Translations under genes and position numbers: made by a program
Shown: positions 45,607 to 54,384 of the stretch, one piece after another
Position numbering within the stretch: position 1 is the first letter of the stretch
Layout of the letters: every line of letters starts with the position of its first letter
Assembly (NCBI GenBank): GCA_029573235.1
Contig: JAKQGX010000012.1
Location: forward strand, 1 to 64,000
Direction: 5' to 3'
Length of the DNA stretch: 64,000 nt
Source: Bacteroidota bacterium
GTDB taxonomy: Bacteria; Bacteroidota; Bacteroidia; Chitinophagales; Chitinophagaceae
Notes under the pieces: generated by a model
Seen by the model: the letters and a program-made list of their open reading frames with translations, nothing else
The model's database searches: none
Told to the model about the DNA's origin: nothing

Positions 45607-46715
45607 AGATAGTGATAATCGGAGCAGCCCATCCCTTACGTGGAGGGCTGGCAACCTTTAATGAGCGCATGGCCGCTGCCTTACAAAAAGAAGGAAATGA
45701 GGTAAGCATCTATTCATTTTCGCTACAATACCCTTCCTTTTTATTCCCGGGCAAAACCCAATACACCGATGAGCCGGCGCCAAATGGGCTACAAATAAAG
45801 ACAGTTGTCAATTCGATAAATCCCTTAAACTGGATAAAAATAGGCAATCAACTACGACGGTCCCGGCCCGATTTAATATTGGTTAAATATTGGCTTCCCT
45901 TTATGGGACCTTGCTTTGGTACAATATTGCGCCTTGCCAAAAAGAACAATCATACCAGAGTTGTATCCGTATTAGACAATGTCATCCCTCATGAAAAAAG
46001 ACCCGGTGATACCTTGTTTACCAAGTATTTTTTGAAACCGGTGGATGCTTTTTTATCCATGAGTAAAGAAGTGTTGAAGGACTTGAGAACCTTTACCGAT
46101 AAGCCAGCCGTGTTTCATCCACATCCTTTGTACGACAACTACGGTGCTGCAGTGAGCAAGGCTGATGCTTGCAAACATTTGGGGCTATCGCCCGATCAAA
46201 AATACCTTTTGTTCTTTGGTTTCATTCGCAAGTATAAAGGCTTAGACCTATTACTGGAAGCCATGAGCGATGCACGGGTAAAAGCATTGGGAGTAACGCT
46301 GGTAGTTGCCGGAGAGTATTACGAAGACCGTGCTGCCTACGATGCCATCATTGCCACAAATGGACTGCAAGAACGTGTAAAATGCTTTACAGAATTTATT
46401 CCCAATGATGCCCTCCGTTATTATTTTTCGTTGGCAGATGTAGTGGTGCAACCCTATCGAACAGCGACCCAAAGCGGCATTACGCAAATTGCTTACCATT
46501 TCGAGAAGCCAATGATCGTAACCAATGTGGGCGGATTGCCGGAGGTAGTGCCTGATGGAAAAGTGGGGATCGTAACCACCCCAGATGCTACAGCTATAGC
46601 CTCAGCCATAGTGCGTTTTTATGAAATGCCCGCTACTACTTGGCATGAACATATCCTTATCGAAAAGAAAAAATACAGTTGGGAATTGTTTATCAAAAAG
46701 CTGTTGTCGGTATAG
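45603..46715 (+). CDS. Glycosyltransferase family 4 (GT-B fold)
   Basis: A 370-residue GT-B glycosyltransferase. The N-terminal domain begins MKIVIIGAAHPLRGGLATFNERMA. The C-terminal donor domain has LLFFGFIRKYKGLDLLLEAM, and the EADVV/QPY-like region reads LADVVVQPYRTATQSGITQIAY, followed by NVGGLPEVVPDG. It probably transfers a sugar, perhaps the heptose made by the two upstream enzymes, onto a surface glycan or glycoprotein (inference). It overlaps the nucleotidyltransferase gene by four bases. Confidence 0.88.
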   Translation: MKIVIIGAAHPLRGGLATFNERMAAALQKEGNEVSIYSFSLQYPSFLFPGKTQYTDEPAPNGLQIKTVVNSINPLNWIKIGNQLRRSRPDLILVKYWLPFMGPCFGTILRLAKKNNHTRVVSVLDNVIPHEKRPGDTLFTKYFLKPVDAFLSMSKEVLKDLRTFTDKPAVFHPHPLYDNYGAAVSKADACKHLGLSPDQKYLLFFGFIRKYKGLDLLLEAMSDARVKALGVTLVVAGEYYEDRAAYDAIIATNGLQERVKCFTEFIPNDALRYYFSLADVVVQPYRTATQSGITQIAYHFEKPMIVTNVGGLPEVVPDGKVGIVTTPDATAIASAIVRFYEMPATTWHEHILIEKKKYSWELFIKKLLSV

Positions 46716-46750
46716 TAGTGTGATGGTAAATGTTGCAACCACCTGTAGGC

Positions 46751-46784
46751 TTGACTATCATACCTAAAAAATATTCTACATTTG
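46751..46784 (+). promoter_or_regulatory. Bacteroidota promoter of aspartate kinase gene
   Basis: TTG at 46751-46753, a 23-base spacer and a perfect TACATTTG at 46777-46784. The start codon follows 17 bases later, implying a very short leader. Confidence 0.68.
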
Positions 46785-46800
46785 CGACCATTTTCTACAC

Positions 46801-48066
46801 ATGCTCGTATATAAATTTGGTGGCGCCTCTATTGCCACACCGGAAAGAATGACTGCCTTGCTTCCTATCATTCAAGAAGCCAAGGAGCCTTTAGTATTAG
46901 TTCTCTCTGCCTTTGGTAAAACCACCAATGCGTTAGAAGCTATTGTAGATAAAGCATGCAAAGGAGATAAGGAAGAAGCTCTCGCCTTGGCGCAGCAAAT
47001 AGAAGAAGACCATTTGAATTTTGCAAAAGCATTGCTGAACGATGTGTATTTAAAACAAGCATCCGAAGCACTCCATGTATTCTTTACCGAAATACAATGG
47101 GCAATAGACGATGCGGATACGGCGCGCTACGATTATTTCTACGACCAGATAGTATGTGTAGGCGAGCTTATGTCCACTACGATATTTGCACAATTGGTAA
47201 AACAATCAGGGCAAAACTATGAATGGGTGGACGCAAGAGACCTTATCCGCACGGATGAAACTTATAGAGACCCAAAAGTAGATTGGGATTTTTCGCAACA
47301 TCAAACAGTAGCATTAGTTGGCTCAAAATTGAATAGGGGCACCAACATTATCACACAAGGGTTTATTGGCGCTACTTCCGATAATGCCTCTGTAACCCTT
47401 GGCAGAGAAGGCTCTGACTATACGGCTGCCTTATTAGCGGCTTGGTTAAAAGCCAACAGTGTAACCATTTGGAAAGATGTGGAAGGACTTCGGAATGCCG
47501 ATCCTAAAGAGTTTTCAAATACCGTAACAATTGAAGCCATAACCTTTCATGAGGTGATAGAAATGGCCTACTATGGAGCTCAGGTCATTCACCCTAAAAC
47601 CATCAAACCACTTCAGAACAACAACATACCGCTGTATGTAAAATGCTTTTTGAATAAAGACTTTAAAGGCACCGTTATTCAAAATGAAGTGAACACAATT
47701 TTTTATCCATCCCTCATCATTCAAAAAAAGAATCAAATCTTATTGCAGGTTACCACCAAAGATTTTTCCTTTATTACCGAAGATAACCTCAGCTACCTCT
47801 ACAAAGTGTTTCATGGGTTGAAGATTAAAATCAACTTGATACAAAATGCTGCCATCAGCTTCGTAGCTTGTATTGACAACAACGAACAGAAACTGGTACA
47901 ATTGCTTTCGGAGTTGGAGAAAAACTACAAAGTGCTGCGCAATGATAACGTAACCCTACTGACCGTAAGGCATTATACATCGGAGATATTGACTGAATTG
48001 TTGAAAGGACGTTATCAATTACTGGAGCAAAAGACTAGAAATACAGTACAGGTAGTATTGAAATAA
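46801..48066 (+). CDS. Aspartate kinase (monofunctional)
   Basis: A 421-residue enzyme that phosphorylates aspartate, the first step to lysine, threonine and methionine. The family motif appears as YKFGGASIATPERM, followed by TQGFIGATSDNASVTLGREGSDYTAALLA split across two blocks and VTIWKDVEGLRNADP. The C-terminal 110 residues form ACT regulatory domains (IQNAAISFVACIDNN). No homoserine dehydrogenase part is fused. It ends one base before the convergent peptide-binding protein gene, with no terminator between. Confidence 0.92.
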   Translation: MLVYKFGGASIATPERMTALLPIIQEAKEPLVLVLSAFGKTTNALEAIVDKACKGDKEEALALAQQIEEDHLNFAKALLNDVYLKQASEALHVFFTEIQWAIDDADTARYDYFYDQIVCVGELMSTTIFAQLVKQSGQNYEWVDARDLIRTDETYRDPKVDWDFSQHQTVALVGSKLNRGTNIITQGFIGATSDNASVTLGREGSDYTAALLAAWLKANSVTIWKDVEGLRNADPKEFSNTVTIEAITFHEVIEMAYYGAQVIHPKTIKPLQNNNIPLYVKCFLNKDFKGTVIQNEVNTIFYPSLIIQKKNQILLQVTTKDFSFITEDNLSYLYKVFHGLKIKINLIQNAAISFVACIDNNEQKLVQLLSELEKNYKVLRNDNVTLLTVRHYTSEILTELLKGRYQLLEQKTRNTVQVVLK

Positions 48067-48067
48067 T

Positions 48068-49687
48068 CTACTCTTTTCGCACCCATTTCAGGTCGATTAT
48101 GTTCATGGGACTGGAGCGAAATCCGTTTACTTTTTTCTGAAGGAAATGCATGCGTTGATCGTAATACAAAGGCACCACCGGCGCTTTCTGAATAGCCATG
48201 CTATCCATCTTTCGGTAGTATGACAGTCGTATAGAATCATTGTTTTCATTCATGGCAGCGTCATACAAACGGTCGAAGTCGGCATTACTAAAACGAGTAT
48301 AATTGGGCGGCGAAGGCAATCGACTATCGAAAACCGTAAGGAAGGTTTCGGCATCGGGATAATCGGCAATCCATTGTGCTCGGAAGAACGGTGTTTTGTT
48401 TTTGGCCATTTGCTCTTTGATAATAGCAGGCTGCATGATTTCTACTTCCAACTTGATACCTACATCTTGCAACTGTCCGGCAATAAAATTGACAATATCG
48501 GCATAGTTATCCGGTGTAATAATTTTTATGGGTGCCAACCCTTTTCCATTGGGGTATCCTGCTTGTGCTAATAATGCCAATGCTTTTGCAGGTTGGTATT
48601 GATATCCGTAGTGGGCTACCGAGTCGAAACCCGGAATGCCCGGAGGTGTGAAGCCGCCGGTAGCCGGAATGCCCATGCCGTTTTTAAAGTACGTCACTAT
48701 TTTTTTTCTATCAATTGCATAGTTGATGGCTTTTCGGATTGGCTCGCTTTGGGTTGGCGATGCTGCCACCACAGGATTGGCAGTATCTATATTAAACCCT
48801 AAGTACTCTGTGTTGAGGTATCCTTTTTTTTGAAGCACCATCTTCTGCGCAAATTCAGGCTTCAATGTAGCTTGTCGGGTAAGCACTAAGTCTTTGAAAG
48901 AGCCATCCACTCCGTTGACAAAATCCAGCCTTCCTTGCAAAAACAGTAAAAATTCCGTTGCCTTATTATCATAAAAAGAAAACTGCACCGCATCGATATA
49001 CGGCAGCGGATTGCCCGCACTATCCCGCTGCCAATAGTTTTCATTTTTGTAGAACAAAAGAACATTGCCCTCATCCCAGTATTGAAAACGAAACGGACCG
49101 GTACCACAGGGATGATTTCTGAAATCTTTACCCCAATGGCGCACCACTTCTTGCGGTACAATGCTGCAATACGGCATGGTGAGAATCTCCAACAACGGGC
49201 GGAATGGACGAACTAAACGAATTTGAAAAGTGGTATCATCAATGGCAACAAAGGGTTGCTGCGGGACTACCCGATCATTAAAAATCCATGCACCGGGAGA
49301 AGCCGTAGCCGGGTCTATCAACCGATTATAACTAAAGACTACATCCGCTGCTGTCAACTTTCTGGAGTTGTTTACAAACAAAGGATTGGGATGAAAATAC
49401 ACATCATTCCGCAGGTGAAAGGTGTATAATAGTCCATCGCTGCTGACCTTCCAATCTTTAGCAATAGAAGGCACCAATTGTGATTGTTCATTCGACTCTA
49501 TTAAGGTATTATAAAGAGCATGGGCACACCACATCGTGCTCAAATCTTTGGCAAATGCCGGGTCTAAATTTTCCAACCCACCTACCAGATTCAGATAAAA
49601 CACTTGTTTTCCTTTGTGCTTTTGAGAAGAGAAGCAAGCCGATAAAAAAACACCAACAAACAATATTCCAAGGATACGCAGGTTCAT
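48068..49687 (-). CDS. Peptide/oligopeptide ABC transporter substrate-binding lipoprotein
   Basis: The start is placed at the ATG at 49687 (MNLRILGILFVG); an ATG three codons upstream is possible. The 539-residue protein has a lipobox (GVFLSA-Cys) and the family 5 solute-binding fold: NLVGGLENLDPAFAKD, LRNDVYFHPNPLF, AINYAIDRKKIV and YPDAETFLTVF. It captures peptides or similar solutes in the periplasm for an ABC importer whose permease genes are not in the window. In Bacteroidota such proteins may also work alone. Confidence 0.9.
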   Translation of the reverse strand: MNLRILGILFVGVFLSACFSSQKHKGKQVFYLNLVGGLENLDPAFAKDLSTMWCAHALYNTLIESNEQSQLVPSIAKDWKVSSDGLLYTFHLRNDVYFHPNPLFVNNSRKLTAADVVFSYNRLIDPATASPGAWIFNDRVVPQQPFVAIDDTTFQIRLVRPFRPLLEILTMPYCSIVPQEVVRHWGKDFRNHPCGTGPFRFQYWDEGNVLLFYKNENYWQRDSAGNPLPYIDAVQFSFYDNKATEFLLFLQGRLDFVNGVDGSFKDLVLTRQATLKPEFAQKMVLQKKGYLNTEYLGFNIDTANPVVAASPTQSEPIRKAINYAIDRKKIVTYFKNGMGIPATGGFTPPGIPGFDSVAHYGYQYQPAKALALLAQAGYPNGKGLAPIKIITPDNYADIVNFIAGQLQDVGIKLEVEIMQPAIIKEQMAKNKTPFFRAQWIADYPDAETFLTVFDSRLPSPPNYTRFSNADFDRLYDAAMNENNDSIRLSYYRKMDSMAIQKAPVVPLYYDQRMHFLQKKVNGFRSSPMNIIDLKWVRKE

Positions 49688-49773
49688 CGATTGCAAGATA
49701 CTATTGTTGTGTGGTTGTTTTCATATAGAGGAAAGAAGCAGTAGGGCAAAAGCCGGTCGAATAATATTAGTGT

Positions 49774-49804
49774 AGCCAAAGTTTGGCTGCATCGTGTATT
49801 TTTG
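49774..49804 (+). promoter_or_regulatory. ccmB promoter -7 element with adjacent palindrome
   Basis: AGCCAAA (49774-49780), one central base and TTTGGCT (49782-49788) form a perfect palindrome, followed 8 bases later by a perfect -7 element TATTTTTG (49797-49804). The ATG is only 7 bases further, so the mRNA may be nearly leaderless. A repressor binding the palindrome would block the promoter. Confidence 0.45.
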
Positions 49805-49811
49805 AAGTGAA

Positions 49812-50468
49812 ATGCGCATACAGAGAATTGGTTCCTTCATAAAAAAAGACCTGCTGATAGAATGGCGGCAGAAGCATACCCTCTACGGTGTGGTGCTGTA
49901 TGTAGGTGCTACTGTATTCTCGGTATATATGATGGCAGGGCAGCCGGAGGCTAAAATATGGAATGCGCTTTTTTGGTTAACGCAATTATTTGTCTCGGTT
50001 AATTCGGTTGCAAAAAGTTTTTTACAAGAGCCACAACAGCGTTTTCGGTATTATTTCACCATTGCTAATCCGGTTGATTTTTTGTGGGCAAAGATGCTTT
50101 ATAGTATGGTGCTGATGATAGCCATGAACCTCATTAGCTTATTGCTGTTTGTGCTACTACTCGGACTACCGTTGAAACAGGTATCGTTATTTGTTTTGAT
50201 ATCTTGCATGGGCAGCATCAGCTTATCATCGGTCTTTACTTTTTTGGCAGCTATTGCCTCGCGCGCCAACCAAAACGCAGCACTGATGGCTATCTTAGGT
50301 TTTCCGATAGTGATTCCCATTTTGATGATGTTGAGCAATCTATCCTTAAAAGCGATAGCACCTGTATATCAACCCGGATGGTGGATGCTTGCGGCTTCGC
50401 TCATGGGGTTGGTGCTGTTAGTTGTGGCACTGGGCACTATCCTTTTTCCTTTTCTTTGGAAGGAATAA
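49812..50468 (+). CDS. ccmB: Heme exporter / cytochrome c maturation protein CcmB
   Basis: A 218-residue integral membrane protein with about six helices and the CcmB pattern: IGSFIKKDLLIEWRQKHTLYG at the start, RFRYYFTIANPVDFLWAKML, and ALMAILGFPIVIPILMMLS. It is the membrane part of the CcmABCDE heme-handling ABC complex for cytochrome c maturation. The other ccm genes are not adjacent in this window, and the next gene in the same direction is nhaA. Confidence 0.9.
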   Translation: MRIQRIGSFIKKDLLIEWRQKHTLYGVVLYVGATVFSVYMMAGQPEAKIWNALFWLTQLFVSVNSVAKSFLQEPQQRFRYYFTIANPVDFLWAKMLYSMVLMIAMNLISLLLFVLLLGLPLKQVSLFVLISCMGSISLSSVFTFLAAIASRANQNAALMAILGFPIVIPILMMLSNLSLKAIAPVYQPGWWMLAASLMGLVLLVVALGTILFPFLWKE

Positions 50469-50549
50469 TAGGCATTGTATTCTCTGCAGAAGGCAGTTGT
50501 TGTGCGATGTTCATTAATATAGTACGGTAGCATAATTTATATTAGGTAC

Positions 50550-51731
50550 ATGAAAACTACTCGATTATTTAAGGACTTTTTTAATAGTGAGAAAGCCGGC
50601 GGGCTGGTGCTAATATCCTGTACGATACTTTCATTAGTGCTTGCCAACAGCAGTTTCGGTGATGCTTACCAACATTTTTGGCATACTCCATTTGCCGTAG
50701 GTAGCATTGAATATTGGGTAAATGATGGGCTCATGGCAATATTCTTTTTGCTCATTGGGCTGGAGTTGGAAAGAGAAATCTATCAAGGTGAATTGTCTAA
50801 TATTAAAGATGCATTATTCCCTATCATTGCTGCCATAGGCGGTATGCTGTTGCCGGCAGGCATCTATCTTTTTTTTAATCACGATACTCCTACACAATCC
50901 GGTGCGGGCATACCCATGGCTACCGATATTGCTTTTGCGTTGGGAATTCTATCGCTTTTGGGCAACAAAGTACCCACTTCCTTAAAAGTATTTTTAACGG
51001 CTCTTGCCGTTATTGACGACCTGGGTGCTATTATCGTAATTGCATTGTTTTATACCAACGAACTGGCTTGGGCAAACTTGGGATTGGCATTGGGGATTTT
51101 TGGATTATTGTTAGCATTAAATCGGTTGAAAGTTCGCAACCTGATTCCCTACTTAGTAGGAGGTATATTGATGTGGTACTTCATGTTGCACTCCGGTGTA
51201 CACGCCACTATTTCCGGTGTTTTACTGGCTTTCGCTATTCCTTTTGGAGATGGAAAGCCCGCTTCTACATCCTATATCTTACAGCATTATTTACACAAGC
51301 CGATAGCCTTTTTTGTTTTACCTGTTTTTGCATTAGCCAATACCGCAATCGCTATCGATGGAAACTTTAGCCAGGTACTATCCGAAAACTATAGCTTGGG
51401 AGTAGCTTTAGGACTTTTGGTAGGCAAGCCTTTGGGGATATTTGCTTTTACCTTCTTGGCTACCCAATCGGGTATTTGCAGGCTACCATCCGATTTAGCA
51501 TGGAAAGACATTCTTGCCGTTGGAATGTTGGCAGGAATTGGTTTTACGATGTCAATCTTCATTGCACTTTTAGCCTTCGAAAACCAAACCATCATCAACC
51601 ACACCAAGCTTGTCATATTGCTCAGTTCTTCTGTGGCAGCCATTGCCGGTTATATTGTTTTAAGCCTGCGCCTTCAATCAAGAGAGAATCACCACATACC
51701 GGATACAAGCGACACCGACAGTTCCTATTAG
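50550..51731 (+). CDS. nhaA: Na+/H+ antiporter NhaA
   Basis: A 393-residue antiporter with 12 expected helices. The ion-binding aspartates are present: Asp156-Asp157 in LAVIDDLGAIIVIALFY and Asp126 in MATDIAFALGIL. Further typical segments are FFLLIGLELEREI, GVHATISGVLLAF and GIGFTMSIFIALLAF. It exports sodium in exchange for protons and supports pH and salt homeostasis. It follows ccmB after 81 bases and ends before a strong terminator. Confidence 0.96.
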   Translation: MKTTRLFKDFFNSEKAGGLVLISCTILSLVLANSSFGDAYQHFWHTPFAVGSIEYWVNDGLMAIFFLLIGLELEREIYQGELSNIKDALFPIIAAIGGMLLPAGIYLFFNHDTPTQSGAGIPMATDIAFALGILSLLGNKVPTSLKVFLTALAVIDDLGAIIVIALFYTNELAWANLGLALGIFGLLLALNRLKVRNLIPYLVGGILMWYFMLHSGVHATISGVLLAFAIPFGDGKPASTSYILQHYLHKPIAFFVLPVFALANTAIAIDGNFSQVLSENYSLGVALGLLVGKPLGIFAFTFLATQSGICRLPSDLAWKDILAVGMLAGIGFTMSIFIALLAFENQTIINHTKLVILLSSSVAAIAGYIVLSLRLQSRENHHIPDTSDTDSSY

Positions 51732-51761
51732 CAAGCCAGTTTATTGCAAAGAAGTTGCTTT

Positions 51762-51801
51762 AAAACAAAAGCCTCACACTTGTTTGTGAGGCTTTTGTTT
51801 T
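51762..51801. terminator. Strong bidirectional terminator between nhaA and T9SS gene
   Basis: A 17-bp perfect stem (AAAACAAAAGCCTCACA and its complement) with a six-base loop. T-rich on either strand after the stem. Confidence 0.95.
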
Positions 51802-51821
51802 GGTATGCGCTTTTAATGGCG

Positions 51822-52745
51822 CTATTGTTTACTAAATCGTATGGTTTCTTTTGCTCCTTGATATTGCAAGAGCATTAAGTAGGCACCATTGGCTAAGTGT
51901 GCTACATTGATAGAAGTAGGTTGGCTGCCGAGGGTTGCAGTTTTTAACACTACCTTACCGGACATGTCTAATACCAGAATGTCTATCTTTTCGTTGTTGC
52001 CTATGCCGGACGATACGACATGGAGGATACTGGCGGTTGGATTGGGGTACAATACAAATCCATGCTGACCATCAGCTGAAGTACGTAGTAGTACTGTGTT
52101 ACTGTATTTGTAACTTCCATTGCTCGAATGAATTTTCAAGCGATAAAAGTTGTTCCCTACCAAGGGAGCTCTATCTACATAACTGTATTCGTTATGTTGG
52201 CTGTTGCTGGCAGCATCTTGTACATTGATGGTGCTATATAATTTGGCATCAGCAGAACGCTCTAATTCAAAACCGTAAACGTTATCGGTACCTGCTGTAA
52301 GCCAACGTAGCAAGTGCCCGTCTTCAATTTTACTACCGGTAAAGGAAAGCAGTTCGATGGGCAACGGCGCTACATTATACTGTACTGCTGCCCAGCCATC
52401 ACCAATGCCACCGGTAAAAGAGTTGGTGGTTGCTTGTGCAAAATTATTGATAGCATGACCATCGCCAACTCCTCCAATAAAGGAATTGGTGGTGGGTTGT
52501 ATAAAATTATTGAGGACATACCCATCACCCATACCACCTGCAAAAGTGTTGGTGGTGGGCTGTACAAAGTTACCCTTGGCATATCCATCTCCTGTACCAC
52601 CTGCAAAAGTGTTGGTGGTACTTTGAGAATAGGTGCTCAACCCAAAGCCATCTCCTATTCCTCCATAGAACACAAATGGATTGTTTTGAGCATGAGCTAA
52701 GGCTATTGCCAATACGCCAATTATGGTTAGAAAATAGTTTTTCAT
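51822..52745 (-). CDS. T9SS-exported protein with 21-residue GGxGDG repeats
   Basis: A 307-residue protein with a signal peptide (residues 1-19, ending AHAQ). Residues about 26-125 hold five copies of a 21-residue repeat of the form F-x-GG-x-GDG-x5-(F/Y)-x-Q-x-TTN-(T/S). The GDG-rich spacing suggests calcium or other ligand binding, but this is inference. A beta domain follows (LPIELLSFTGSKIED, YSYVDRAPLVGNNFYRLKI), then a T9SS type A tail (LYPNPTASILHVV, ending SKQ). It lies 32 bases after the FGE-like gene, so the two are probably co-transcribed. The repeats are well matched but not identical at DNA level. Confidence 0.85.
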   Translation of the reverse strand: MKNYFLTIIGVLAIALAHAQNNPFVFYGGIGDGFGLSTYSQSTTNTFAGGTGDGYAKGNFVQPTTNTFAGGMGDGYVLNNFIQPTTNSFIGGVGDGHAINNFAQATTNSFTGGIGDGWAAVQYNVAPLPIELLSFTGSKIEDGHLLRWLTAGTDNVYGFELERSADAKLYSTINVQDAASNSQHNEYSYVDRAPLVGNNFYRLKIHSSNGSYKYSNTVLLRTSADGQHGFVLYPNPTASILHVVSSGIGNNEKIDILVLDMSGKVVLKTATLGSQPTSINVAHLANGAYLMLLQYQGAKETIRFSKQ

Positions 52746-52777
52746 CTTAATTAAGTTTTAGCATCATAAAGCAAACA

Positions 52778-54172
52778 TTATTGTGCGGTACGCACACCAC
52801 GTCCTCCGCTGTTTGAGTATCGGTAGCTACCATTTGTTACGCTATATAGTCTATCAGATACTTGCAAATAACTTGTGCTTATATCCCCCCCACGGTAGGC
52901 ATAGAAACTAGAGTTTGCACCACCCCAAGAAGGTACATTGAAGGATTGCGCAGAAGCGTCTAAGTTTCCATCACCATGAGCATTGATAAAGGTTCTACCA
53001 CCTGTTTCAGCAGTTACTGTCACTTCCCATACATTGCCGGACATTTCCATGATTCCGTAGTAAGTACCACCACTTGATGTACGTGTAGATGTTGCGGTAG
53101 CTAAGGCGCCACATCGAATGGGTGTAGTAATACCGTTAGCCACATTTCCGCTTCCCCATGTTTCGGTAGATAAACCCAAATCTGTAGGAGTTGCAACACC
53201 CGAAAAAGTGGTGTTTCCCCAAGCATATTCGTTTGGTATGGGTACTTGGTTGGCACCGCGACATGCTTTTTCATATTCAAACTCAGTCATGGGGCGAAGC
53301 GCAGACCAATCTAGCAAAGCAAGTACATCATCAATACCAAGATAGTTCATGGCTTGTGTAGGGTTTTGTGCTACATACGCCGGGTGTGATCCGGTTGCAA
53401 ATCCACTAGGACGACGAAGGGCTACCGTTGCAGAATCTATGGTATTTAAGAAATCAGCATATTGTTGTTGGCTTATTTCATATTTCATACACCAAAAAGC
53501 ATTATAGCCTTTAGGATAGGTAGCCGGTATGGTACCACTAGTAAGGTAAACACCGCTTGCAGAGCTTAAATTAGAAGGGGAACTCCCCCCTACCGTAATA
53601 GCATTTTCAGAGCCCACATTAAACATGGTGTCTTTATCGGCACGACGGAAATGATAATATTCGGATCCATTACTACCCAATGCAAATGCCCCCTGTGTCA
53701 CATACACCATTTCTACGGCAAAAAGTTTTATCTCTACGCTATCATTATCAGCTACGCCATCTACACCATAGTTCCAACGAAGCTGAGCGTTCATCCAGTT
53801 TACGGTACCATTACCATTAGCACTACGATACATCCATACCCCTTTGCCATCAGAAGACGTTTGAATCAACGAGCCGGATGGTTGCGTATGACCACAAGCA
53901 GCAGCCGTACCAGGCGAGGCATAGTTGATAGTAGCATGTTGCCAAGCACTGGTATTCTTTTTACGAAATTTCACAAATATCCAACAACCATCATAATTAC
54001 TTTCGTTGTTAGAAGTGCGCCAACTATTATCCCAAGAAATGTCGTATTTGATTAGGGAATAATGGCTGCTCGTGTTTTGTCCACCGATCGAAATGTTTGC
54101 CGTTACTACGTTGTTGGCATGTGCCATGCAAGTGAGTAGTAGCGCTACTAAAATTAAGTTTATCTGCTTCAT
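52778..54172 (-). CDS. FGE-sulfatase-domain (SUMF1-like) secreted protein without catalytic cysteines
   Basis: The start is the ATG at 54172 ahead of a signal peptide (MKQINLILVALLLTCMAHA); a frame to 54214 is less likely. The 464-residue protein has an N-terminal beta domain (ISWDNSWRTSNNESNYDGCWIFVKFRK in pieces, to about 150) and a C-terminal FGE-sulfatase domain (AFWCMKYEISQQQYADFLN, RPMTEFEYEKACRGANQ, GNVWEVTVTAETGGR, GGRGVRTAQ). The terminal region where formylglycine-generating enzymes carry their cysteine pair has none (YRGGDISTSY), so it is probably a structural or binding protein rather than a sulfatase activator. Its partner may be the adjacent repeat protein. Confidence 0.85.
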   Translation of the reverse strand: MKQINLILVALLLTCMAHANNVVTANISIGGQNTSSHYSLIKYDISWDNSWRTSNNESNYDGCWIFVKFRKKNTSAWQHATINYASPGTAAACGHTQPSGSLIQTSSDGKGVWMYRSANGNGTVNWMNAQLRWNYGVDGVADNDSVEIKLFAVEMVYVTQGAFALGSNGSEYYHFRRADKDTMFNVGSENAITVGGSSPSNLSSASGVYLTSGTIPATYPKGYNAFWCMKYEISQQQYADFLNTIDSATVALRRPSGFATGSHPAYVAQNPTQAMNYLGIDDVLALLDWSALRPMTEFEYEKACRGANQVPIPNEYAWGNTTFSGVATPTDLGLSTETWGSGNVANGITTPIRCGALATATSTRTSSGGTYYGIMEMSGNVWEVTVTAETGGRTFINAHGDGNLDASAQSFNVPSWGGANSSFYAYRGGDISTSYLQVSDRLYSVTNGSYRYSNSGGRGVRTAQ

Positions 54173-54187
54173 GATATTAAAATTTTT

Positions 54188-54215
54188 CAAATATACTTTA
54201 TTATTAGGGTACAAA
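54188..54215 (-). promoter_or_regulatory. Candidate promoter for the FGE-like gene
   Basis: On the minus strand TTTG (54215-54212), 16 bases, then a perfect TATATTTG (54195-54188), 15 bases before the ATG. The spacer is slightly short. The rest of 54216-54384 is AT-rich with nothing else recognised. Confidence 0.5.
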
Positions 54216-54384
54216 AAATACCCAATGCATGGTATTTTTTTCTAAGAATAATATACCAAAGTATAATCCATTTGAATACTAATAGGTTGCTGCCTTTCTG
54301 TTTATACAGTATTTATACGCATTATTACATGTAAAAATCAGTATTTAATGAAAGAAACAATTGAAAAGGAAGTATCTTTAAGGC

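Noticed and set aside
52380-52680. Repeats resembling a CRISPR array.
   Set aside because: The period is 63 bases within an open coding frame and the repeats are protein-level (21 residues) with no unique spacers.
52778-54172. Formylglycine-generating (sulfatase-activating) enzyme activity.
   Set aside because: The fold is present, but no cysteine pair is found in the C-terminal catalytic region and no sulfatase gene is nearby.
54373-54380. TATCTTTA as promoter of lutB.
   Set aside because: It lies only 4 bases before the ATG and no TTG is found at a suitable distance.
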